From Paenibacillus riograndensis SBR5 (GTDB lineage: Bacteria; Bacillota; Bacilli; Paenibacillales; Paenibacillaceae), in NCBI RefSeq assembly GCF_000981585.1, contig NZ_LN831776.1:4757187-4821186 (forward strand): 64,000 nt of DNA. Direction: 5' to 3'. How positions within the stretch are numbered: position 1 is the stretch's first letter; the number at the start of each line of letters is the position of its first letter. Position numbers and translations under genes: made by a program. The notes beneath the pieces are model-generated. The model ran no database searches and had not been told where the DNA came from. It saw only the letters and a list, made by a program, of their open reading frames with translations. This document shows, in pieces, positions 44,455 through 51,597 of the stretch.

Positions 44455-45441
44455 TTAGATTTTCAAGTACTTTTTTGCGCTCACTTTTTTCTCATGAGAA
44501 TTAAACTCAGCACTAATTGAACTATAAAAATCATGATATTTGGGACTTAATTTCTCGGGATCAATTCTAACGTTCGATACATATTTTCCGTCAAAATGAG
44601 CAGTCTCATCACTAATCATTGCCTCTGCTAGATTACTAAGAGCACGATGATTAGTTGCTAGGATTCTGTTGTAATTATCCCCCGATTCTTCACCTGACCT
44701 CTGGCTCGCAGAATAGGTATTCATGATTCTCAAAAAACTCATATACCAAGACACATTCCAAGCCTTTCTGACCAATTCAATATTATTATTGACTTTCATT
44801 AATGATTGTAAATTATTAAACTCCTCATCTGACGAAAACAAAAAATAAGTTATAGCAGCAATCTCATATAGTGAAATAGATCCGATAACCTTCGTCATAT
44901 ATTCTAGCACTTCTCTAAAAATTCTTTCTTTTTTCTGCATACCATGTATTTTAATCAATTGATAAAACTTAAGCATAGGTAAGTAAGATACGATAACAAT
45001 TCTAGAAGTATTGTAAAGAGAGTCTCGAATCGAATTAATTAATTCTTGATTTGATTTTTGCTTTGGCTCATGATTTTGAAGCTCTTTACTCTTATGATAC
45101 TTTATATGTTTCTCTAGTTTAGGTATTGATAAACTTAAAATACTTGAAACAGCTCGTTTACTACCGTAATACTTTTTACGTTCTAATTCTCCTTCTATTA
45201 AATCAATAGATAGTTCACTTAACGCATGACTGTATTCACAGTTCTTATTTTCATTATTTATATGTCTAAGGAACATCATTAAATTCCTTAGTTTGTCCTC
45301 CCTCATTTTTGAAGGATGGTAAAATGCCTTTTCTATACTCACCACTACATTGGAGTCTAAAATGTACTGCTCATTCTTGCCGAGAGATTCGTGATATATA
45401 TTATATATAAGATTTACTCCGTGCGTTCTATCTACCTTCAT
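44455..45441 (-). CDS. Unknown protein; C-terminus possibly extended by a frameshift
   Basis: 328 residues, ATG behind AAAGGAG. AT-rich. N-terminal EQYILDSNVVVSIEKAFYH resembles the first strand and Asp of PIN-like RNase domains; the following LRNLMMFLRHI and long helices do not settle the family. The frame ends at KKYLKI. A -1 shift at the AAAAAAG run near 44479 would add about 32 helical residues (ERKKVLENLNAEENVERL...) ending at a TGA at 44385, next to the terminator. So either a single-base deletion, phase variation or programmed slippage has shortened the frame. Function unknown. Confidence 0.6.
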   Translation of the reverse strand: MKVDRTHGVNLIYNIYHESLGKNEQYILDSNVVVSIEKAFYHPSKMREDKLRNLMMFLRHINNENKNCEYSHALSELSIDLIEGELERKKYYGSKRAVSSILSLSIPKLEKHIKYHKSKELQNHEPKQKSNQELINSIRDSLYNTSRIVIVSYLPMLKFYQLIKIHGMQKKERIFREVLEYMTKVIGSISLYEIAAITYFLFSSDEEFNNLQSLMKVNNNIELVRKAWNVSWYMSFLRIMNTYSASQRSGEESGDNYNRILATNHRALSNLAEAMISDETAHFDGKYVSNVRIDPEKLSPKYHDFYSSISAEFNSHEKKVSAKKYLKI

Positions 45442-45590
45442 AATTATGCGCTCCTTTGAAGCTATTTTAATTTTGAATAACGTTTCTTTTTAAAATGTCT
45501 TCCGCAAAACTCAATTGGACCACAATAGTAAGTCAATGCTTATATATTTGACTGTCGAATCGAGTCAAGTTATACTCTGATCATCAGCTT

Positions 45591-45660
45591 CGTATATCAC
45601 GTAAAAATCAGGTGCGTATATCTTTTACTGCGCATATCTCTCATGTACCTTTCGTATATC
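45591..45660. repeat. Iteron-like CGTATATC repeats
   Basis: CGTATATC at 45591, 45615 and 45653, and the variant CGCATATC at 45631, all in one orientation, within the 460-base gap upstream of the 328-residue gene. Spacing is irregular (24, 16, 22). It may be a regulator-binding array. Confidence 0.45.
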
Positions 45661-45681
45661 TAAGCTGAAAAAATCAAAGTT

Positions 45682-45830
45682 ATGCGAAGACAAAGCACCA
45701 AAAGTGAAGTAGGGAATGTGGAGAAAGCCTTACGGGCAAGGGGTTCGGGCATTTTTGAAGGTGCAGAAAATGGTTCGCATAATATGGTGTTATACGATGG
45801 AATCGTTCTTCTTGAATTCACCCACATTAT
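45682..45830 (+). pseudogene. Fragment resembling the end of a polymorphic toxin domain
   Basis: The frame reads KSEVGNVEKALRARGSG, then GIFEGAENGSHNMVLYDG and IVLLEF. That pattern, with a closing NGxHNMV segment, reminds me of C-terminal nuclease modules of secreted polymorphic toxins. There is no ribosome site, no upstream toxin body, and the frame continues into the convergent gene. It is the only plus-strand coding trace in this part of the island. Confidence 0.3.
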
Positions 45831-45900
45831 TAATTCTTTATTGAGTAGGTATTTAAGTAGATTTCACTTTTCATTTGGGCATGCCTATGATTCAACCAAC

Positions 45901-46725
45901 TTATCCTTGAGAAAAATATTCTATCAATGTCTTAATCATTTTCCCTACACTTCCATTGTTCATGTACGAATCTACTACCGTAACTGTAGCAGAAGATGTT
46001 GCAAGTACACTATTAAATACATGAGCAATTTTTAATTTGAGACTATTAGGTACACTGCTATCTTGTTTTGTATTCAAATGATCTATTAACTCATTCATAA
46101 CTTCAACTATTTTTTCAGACTCTGGTTCCAATATGTTAGGCATAATATCCCTTACGTCTTTTTTTGTTACTGTTTCAAACCTTCCTGCATTTAAAGCTAT
46201 TGTTAAATCAAATGCATCATGATAATTAGTCCTTCTATGTACACTGAAATCGCCATCATATTTTTCAAAATCAACAGCCATGCTAAAGAGTGATCTTTCA
46301 GTTGTATGAACTAATATTGAAGCCTCCCTCGTAGTTGCATTGACGTAGAAATCAAATATTCCAGGGTTTCTATGGGGGAATCCTTCCATGTACAAGTTAG
46401 GCTTTGGACCAAACTTTATTAACTTAGGTAGGTAACCCTCTGGTCCTGTAATACATATAAGAAAACCATCTGGTACTCCGTAATCATCAATAAATCTGAT
46501 TTTATTCTCTGAGATTCTATAACAACTTGTTTCACGTCCTTTCGGCTTTTCTTGAATTGTTACTCTCTGATCAGTAATGATTATAGGAAACATTGGATTG
46601 TTCAGCTTCTTCGAGGGGCTCCTCATTGTTTCGTATGTCCAATTAATATATTGTCCCGTTGCAAAATGTACTTTAAAATCTGCATGCTCATTTACTTTTT
46701 GTACCAATAAAAAATTATGATACAT
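45901..46725 (-). CDS. Unknown protein encoded next to the TIR gene
   Basis: 274 residues, ATG behind GGGAGGTG. The first 170 residues look beta-rich (FKVHFATGQYINWTYETM, MFPIIITDQRVTIQEKP, GIFDFYVNATTREASILVHT). The C-terminal 100 are helical with a weakly hydrophobic stretch (VFNSVLATSSATVTVVDSYM). No known motif. AT-rich; same strand as the TIR gene but separated from it by the complete attC-like element. A role with the TIR protein is possible but not shown. Confidence 0.6.
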   Translation of the reverse strand: MYHNFLLVQKVNEHADFKVHFATGQYINWTYETMRSPSKKLNNPMFPIIITDQRVTIQEKPKGRETSCYRISENKIRFIDDYGVPDGFLICITGPEGYLPKLIKFGPKPNLYMEGFPHRNPGIFDFYVNATTREASILVHTTERSLFSMAVDFEKYDGDFSVHRRTNYHDAFDLTIALNAGRFETVTKKDVRDIMPNILEPESEKIVEVMNELIDHLNTKQDSSVPNSLKLKIAHVFNSVLATSSATVTVVDSYMNNGSVGKMIKTLIEYFSQG

Positions 46726-46857
46726 ACTGCACCTCCCACAGGTTTTTTATTTATAGACCTACAATAATTTCAGGATAAAACATTCTGAGAATGCTGGATC
46801 AATATTTTATGCATGTAAATTAATCTTCTTTATACTGCTTTTAATTGATTCTATCGT

Positions 46858-47008
46858 ATAACGTTCCGCGTTCACGACGCCTCACCACATTAAGGACCGT
46901 AGGACCGGCCGCGTTGCGGTTAGGTGATGCAGGTGTGTTCCGGCATATGCTTCTTCGACATTTCTTCCGGGACCGAGGGCGTAGCCCGATGCGTGAACAT
47001 ATTGTTAT
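46858..47008. repeat. Complete attC-like element (spacer D)
   Basis: 151 bases with nested inverted ends: ATAAC (46858-46862) with GTTAT (47004-47008), and GTTCACG (46870-46876) with CGTGAAC (46992-46998). The unpaired internal segments between the two boxes are 7 and 5 bases. The interior contains further partial palindromes (TCACC...GGTGA, GGGCGTAGCCC) and is much richer in GC than the flanking genes. This R-box/L-box layout with an unpaired spacer and variable centre is that of integron attC sites. The outer core reads GTTATAC/GTTATAT rather than canonical GTTRRRY. Confidence 0.6.
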
Positions 47009-47032
47009 ATGAAGGATTGGTTCATCTTTGAG

Positions 47033-47836
47033 TTAGCTATAGGTTCTTCGAAGTTTCTCAATAAAATTGTTTTTAATGTCCTCCCATTTATTTTCTGAAA
47101 GATTTATTTCAAACGATTCTAATAGTTTGTTTTTGAATTGAATGAGATCAATTGGTTCCATAAGAGAATAGCCTTTTTTATTACGATCAATAACTCCTCT
47201 AATTTCTCCTGAAAAATTAGGTAATATAAATGTCGAGAAATCGTTTCGGGCTATCCAAGCTGCCCCCATCTCATTTAGGCAATACACACTCTCGTAATAA
47301 TTATCAGACAACATAAAAAAGACGGTTGTTTGCCCCGATAAATTCTGTCGCAGGTAGTCAAATATATCAAGATCACCCGGAATACCATGTCTAGCTGAAG
47401 ATGTGTATAAGATCATTTCTTCTGGCACTCCAATTACTTCCATCAATTCTACAAATGCATCACAAATACTTTTATCTTTGGAAGAGTGGCTCACGAATAT
47501 TTTCATCTCTTCTTTACCTCGATCCTCAGTGCTTTTATCGTCTATCTGTGAGTCTACTAAATTCTTCAATTCACTTATGTAATCTTTGATTTTCTGTTCA
47601 AGTGCTAGGTGGACATTATGATTTGAAACGTATTCATTAGATTGAATTCTTGATTGATTCTGACCATACCAATCATTTATTAATTCTAAAAAATAAATTA
47701 CTTCATCAAGTTTCCTTTCACCCACCGCTCTTACAAGTTGTTCCATAATATTTGAGATATACGGTTCTCCCGTATATTTTCGTATTACTCCTTGAATACC
47801 AGGAACATCATACGTTAGCTTTTTGAATGCATCCAT
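47033..47836 (-). CDS. TIR-domain protein, putative defence NADase
   Basis: 267 residues, ATG behind GGAGGTAG. The N-terminal 105 residues are helical and unrecognised. The TIR domain spans about 110-230: MKIFVSHSSKDKSICDAFVEL (in two blocks), then ILYTSSARHGIPGDLDIFDYL, TVFFMLSDNYYESVYCLNEMGAAWIA with the candidate catalytic Glu in NEMGAAW, and FILPNF. Bacterial TIR domains often hydrolyse NAD+ or make signalling nucleotides in anti-phage defence. No Thoeris ThsA, SAVED or SIR2 partner is visible. The gene ends RRTYS-TAA, using the TATAGCTA sequence found at other junctions. Confidence 0.82.
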   Translation of the reverse strand: MDAFKKLTYDVPGIQGVIRKYTGEPYISNIMEQLVRAVGERKLDEVIYFLELINDWYGQNQSRIQSNEYVSNHNVHLALEQKIKDYISELKNLVDSQIDDKSTEDRGKEEMKIFVSHSSKDKSICDAFVELMEVIGVPEEMILYTSSARHGIPGDLDIFDYLRQNLSGQTTVFFMLSDNYYESVYCLNEMGAAWIARNDFSTFILPNFSGEIRGVIDRNKKGYSLMEPIDLIQFKNKLLESFEINLSENKWEDIKNNFIEKLRRTYS

Positions 47837-47872
47837 GAATAACTACCTCCAATATTTTTTTAACCATCTTTC

Positions 47873-47895
47873 ATATAACGTAATATTCACGAAGT
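47873..47895. repeat. Spacer E: attC-like left half-site
   Basis: CATATAACG (ATAAC at 47875-47879), a six-base spacer and TTCACGA (47886-47892), 36 bases upstream of the TIR start. The matching right arm is missing; the sequence soon merges with module B. Confidence 0.5.
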
Positions 47896-47959
47896 TCATA
47901 AGTATAAGAAATACAATTGATTAAACGAACTCATCGTGTCTAAATAACCTTTTTGAAAC

Positions 47960-48350
47960 GTGTTTTTATTATACTATGGAATGGAAGAATATGATGATCA
48001 CTAATCCTATACTTTCATAGAAAAAGCCTCCGCCAATTCCTTCAGCAGAAGCTTCTAAAAATTGATTCACGCGAACATCCCCTCAATGGCAGGTACGTGT
48101 GAATCAACAAATAGCTATACCCAATAGATAAGAAGACAGGCTTGTTGTCGCGCTTGTCGACTTCAAAAGCCTCTTCCGACCAAGGGAACCAGTTCACCGG
48201 GTTATGTGCGTGTTGCAGCAAATACGGCGAATTCTCTTGGCTAATCTATTGGGTACTTTGTGAGTTGTCATGGGGCATCACTTCGTTTCGTGTTGGATTT
48301 GGGTAAAGTATTGCTTAGGGTTACTTTACCCAAAAGGTGGGGGAGGCGCA
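47960..48350 (-). repeat. Module B: second truncated yyaL head with hairpins
   Basis: Same order as module A. The 3' hairpin is well preserved here: TTGATTCACGCG...CGTGTGAATCAA (48062-48107) with T/A-rich flanks, plus a second small stem. The palindrome at 48299-48333 is intact. Confidence 0.75.
48111..48271 (-). pseudogene. yyaL head fragment B, frameshifted
   Basis: ATG at 48271. It matches fragment A closely, but one base is missing after codon 12 (AAGAGAATTCGCC versus AAGGAAAAGTCGCC), so the frame is lost. The similarity stops at the same point, TATAGC, before the redox motif. Confidence 0.78.
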
Positions 48351-48748
48351 AAAAATAGAAAAAAGGCACCGCGAATACGATACCTTATCACATCCTTCGA
48401 TATTAATCACAGAAGAAAAAAGAGGGGTTTCCCCCTCAAAGTTAAAGAATCAATTTTTAAGGCGAACCGCTGATTCCTTTCTTCGTAGAGCCGTTTATCA
48501 GATGTCTCTTTCATATATGTATATTTTCTTCACTACTCATTTTCATCGTTACCTTGAACTCATTTACCATGAATTACCCGGTTTTGCGATTTAAGAGACT
48601 TCGTTAGCTTCTTATTTACGTTCTAAAAGTTATACATAGGGATTGATTAAGGTTTTGAGCTACGGAAGTTGAATATATTAAAAGATGATTGTAAAGACGT
48701 ATTTCATTGTAATAGAAATATATGTAAAATAATGAATGAGGTGATGAA
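48351..48748. other. AT-rich intergenic region without a gene
   Basis: Short frames on the plus strand lack ribosome sites. A GGGGTTTCCCCC palindrome lies near 48424-48435. Nothing else stands out. Confidence 0.45.
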
Positions 48749-49120
48749 TTGACCACAAAAAAACGCAACTTTGTAATTGCAGCGATTGCTATACCTATAA
48801 TTTCTATAGTGGGGTTTCTTTTTATGTTTACCAATATAATAAATCCTAACACAATTTTTGTGTCACAATGCAACATAACAAATAATTCAATATTAATAAA
48901 AGATGCTTTTACAGATAGTGCAAATAAGTATAGAGGATATAAACTTACTTATAACGATAATACGCTCTATATAAAAATAAAAGGAAGTCTATTATCATTT
49001 AATGGATCAGCTGGGGATTTTAATATTTCAATTAATAATGATTTTGGTAACATTCAAAAAATATATCTGCAGGGCTCTAATTCCTCACAAAGAACTCTCA
49101 TTTGGTCTAAACAGAAATAA
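48749..49120 (+). CDS. Small exported or membrane-anchored protein
   Basis: 123 residues from a TTG start directly behind GAGGTGATGAA. One N-terminal membrane helix (FVIAAIAIPIISIVGFLFMF) is followed by about 90 residues with a beta-sandwich-like pattern (ILIKDAFTDSANKYRGYKL, LYIKIKGSLLSF, FNISINNDFGNIQKIYL). Not recognised. Very AT-rich. Confidence 0.6.
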   Translation: MTTKKRNFVIAAIAIPIISIVGFLFMFTNIINPNTIFVSQCNITNNSILIKDAFTDSANKYRGYKLTYNDNTLYIKIKGSLLSFNGSAGDFNISINNDFGNIQKIYLQGSNSSQRTLIWSKQK

Positions 49121-49269
49121 AAAAACTCCCGCCAGTTTGTTGATTCTTTTCAACGAGCGTCTGAATTCTATTCTCCATTAACCCAACTGTTCGGCTTCAA
49201 TCCAAATCTGTTGCGTTACATCTTCTATCGAATAAAGTTGTTTTTCCAAATTGTCCTGTTATGTACTGA

Positions 49270-49506
49270 TATTCGCCAGAGGACTTTCCACTCCCGGATG
49301 ATGCTGAAATAACCACTTCCCACTCAGAGCAAAACGACGGCAAAAAATTGGTTCTTTTAATATTAAAATCCCAAGAAAAGCTCGACAAGCTGGCAGAAAC
49401 TTATAAACAGTACTTTCAGGATCAAGGGGTCACAGACACATCGGAGACCATTGACGAGAAAAACCTTATCATTCAAGGAGATACAGATGCTGAAAGCTGG
49501 TCACTC
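49270..49506 (+). pseudogene. Fragment of a small secreted protein gene
   Basis: From an in-frame stop at 49267 the translation reads YSPEDFPLPDDAEITTS, then GKKLVLLILKSQEKLDKLAE and TIDEKNLIIQGDTDAESWSL. This looks like the middle of a small lipoprotein of a type seen in Paenibacillus. It lacks a start, and after about 49506 the frame runs into the antisense of the next gene. Truncated at both ends. Confidence 0.5.
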
Positions 49507-49520
49507 GCTTTTCTTTTCAT

Positions 49521-50104
49521 TTATGATGCTTTTTCTGCTTTTAGTACACTAGCTACAATCTCTTGGCTGATAGAAATTACTGCCTTTTTATCTTCTTGCT
49601 CTACAAAGTTCCCATGTTTATCTAGCGTATAACAACTCTTTATCAGGTAGCCCTGTTGACAATTGGGACAATGACCAAACCGTTGTTATTTTGTATGTAT
49701 TGATTGATTTCACTTATTACCGGCTCTATCATCTCGCTATTTACGTCCAAAAGTTTATGTTCCTGTAAATACGCTTTGTTACATGAAGAACAATGTGTCT
49801 TACCATTTGTCATCAGCAATCCGGCACCTAGACCGCCTATTAATAATCCAACACATTGTATGAGGAATTTGCTGAAGTTTACCCACTTATTTGGTTCAAT
49901 ATCTATTGCATTGCTTACATGTCCTCTTGAAAATATGCTTAAACTGCTATTATTAAATTTATAATCATAATAGTTCAATAGAGTTATAGGTTCATCTGAT
50001 CCTCCAAACACAAAATTGCTTATATGCTCCCCCTCAAACTTATAATTAATTTCATTCGATGCTGAGACTAGGCCATTTGATATTCTCCATACATAAACCC
50101 GCAA
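49521..50104 (-). pseudogene. Zinc-ribbon membrane protein broken by frameshifts
   Basis: The upstream frame encodes one membrane helix (FLIQCVGLLIGGLGAGLLM) and a Cys pair (CSSC near residue 113) and stops at 49643. A shift near 49680 opens a second frame with another pair (FGHCPNCQQGYLIKSC) that continues to a TAA at 49521. Upstream of 50104 a third frame contains a membrane helix (YFISVIFILLSFCGFMYG), so a second shift probably separates the N-terminus. The intact protein would be a two-helix zinc-ribbon protein. Confidence 0.55.
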
Positions 50105-50369
50105 AATGAAAGTAATATGAAAATAACCGATATGAAGTAGTTGTTTTTATTCGGCTATTACAGCATTTTTCGACAGTTTCATCTTGATAAGAATTTTACT
50201 TAACAGCAGCTTGACGAGATTTCCGATCCATTCTTGAGGGTATATGAGTGGCAATAAGAACTGAATATGAACTATCAAAAAAATGCTACGACATGACATG
50301 CAAGGAAGCTTGCACATGATGCCGCAGCATGGATAATACGAGGACCGTGTTTAAACTTTCATTTTTAAA

Positions 50370-51371
50370 TCATCTACCTGTCTTTTTTACTTCTTCCATA
50401 AACGCCCTAAAGTTTTCAACGATTTCTTTTGATTGGGTATGGTGTAAATAATGTGTTCCTTCAAATGTCATCACTTTTCCATGTACAGAATCTTTTATTT
50501 GCTCTTCATGTAGTGTTGACCATCCTTCAATTGCTGTACTATCCGGTTGTAAAAAGAATATAACAGGAAGGTTTTTTGGGAATGTTAAATTTTCAGCTGC
50601 TTTAAAATTAGGAAACATATTTTCTATTTCATTCACAATAGTAGGATTTCTGAAGTTTTTGTAAGAAAGAATTCTCATTTGTTCTTTGGTTTCATCATCA
50701 ACTGGTATTGCAGCATAGGGGTCAGCACTTAGTTTCATTATCAATCTGGCTAAACCTGATTTTTTGAGTAGGGAAATTGTTGTATTTGATATTGGAGATT
50801 CAACAACCTTATCACCGTATTGTTTTGGAGCACTGCTATCGATCCCGACAAATGCACTCACTTCGTGTTCATATTTGTTCACATAATCTAGTCCGTAAAT
50901 GCCTGCGATGGAGTGACCCATTAGGATATACCGGTCAATTTTAAGCCCCTGTAAAGCTTCATGAATTTCACTTACAATATTTCCTATGCTTCGTTCTTTT
51001 TCGGTTACATCACTTAATCCATAACCAAAAGGCTCAATCACTACGACTTTGTAAAATGGTGATAACTCTTCTACTAGCGGCTTAAAATCCAGTGCTGGTG
51101 TTCCTGTTCCCAAACCTGGTAGTAGCACGACTGTTTCTTCGCCTTGTCCTTGAATCAAGACATTCATGTTTTTCCCATCTACGGTTACAAACTGACCATA
51201 GGGCTTTATTTTTCCTTCCTCTGATTTACTGCTGATCTTATCAACGACAAAAACAATGGCAAGAAAAACGACGATTGCTATAGCTAATACTGCTAATACC
51301 TTAAGTAAAATGCTAAGTATTTTTTTCATTTTACTAGCTGGTTTTTTGCCTGTTGTTGTATCCAAGTCCAT
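50370..51371 (-). CDS. Membrane-anchored alpha/beta hydrolase
   Basis: 333 residues from the ATG at 51371 (MDLDTTTGKKPASK), behind GAGGTGGAG. One N-terminal membrane helix (LAVLAIAIVVFLAIVFVVD) anchors the catalytic domain outside. Oxyanion region LLPGLGTGTPALDF, nucleophile Ser in LMGHSIAGIYGLDY (about 160), acid in QPDSTAIEG, and His in EGTHYLHHT. Substrate unknown. Confidence 0.88.
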   Translation of the reverse strand: MDLDTTTGKKPASKMKKILSILLKVLAVLAIAIVVFLAIVFVVDKISSKSEEGKIKPYGQFVTVDGKNMNVLIQGQGEETVVLLPGLGTGTPALDFKPLVEELSPFYKVVVIEPFGYGLSDVTEKERSIGNIVSEIHEALQGLKIDRYILMGHSIAGIYGLDYVNKYEHEVSAFVGIDSSAPKQYGDKVVESPISNTTISLLKKSGLARLIMKLSADPYAAIPVDDETKEQMRILSYKNFRNPTIVNEIENMFPNFKAAENLTFPKNLPVIFFLQPDSTAIEGWSTLHEEQIKDSVHGKVMTFEGTHYLHHTQSKEIVENFRAFMEEVKKTGR

Positions 51372-51518
51372 TTTCTCCACCTCACGTATTTTCACTCGCG
51401 TCTTCTCCTGTCGTTATTTCTGTATTGGGCTGCCTTATCGAGCCGTTAAACTAGCATATACGATAGAGATGTACTCCCCATGACGACAATATGAACTGAA
51501 TATGAACAAGCGGAAAAC

Positions 51519-51568
51519 TCCCCTTCAAGTACCGGTTTATTTATTAAACCTGTCTACTTGAAGGGGAG
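51519..51568. terminator. Long perfect hairpin
   Basis: CTCCCCTTCAAGTA (51519-51532) pairs perfectly with TACTTGAAGGGGAG (51555-51568). Located between two same-strand hydrolase genes, most likely the terminator of the gene at 51598. Confidence 0.65.
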
Positions 51569-51597
51569 CAATCAAAATCGGTAACTTATTCTGTAAT

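Noticed and set aside
46858..47008. CRISPR repeat or tRNA-like gene
   Set aside because: No repeat-spacer periodicity and no cloverleaf; the nested inverted boxes fit a recombination-type site better.
48270..48473. 67-codon open frame on the plus strand
   Set aside because: It is antisense to the yyaL-head module and continues into sequence without coding signs.
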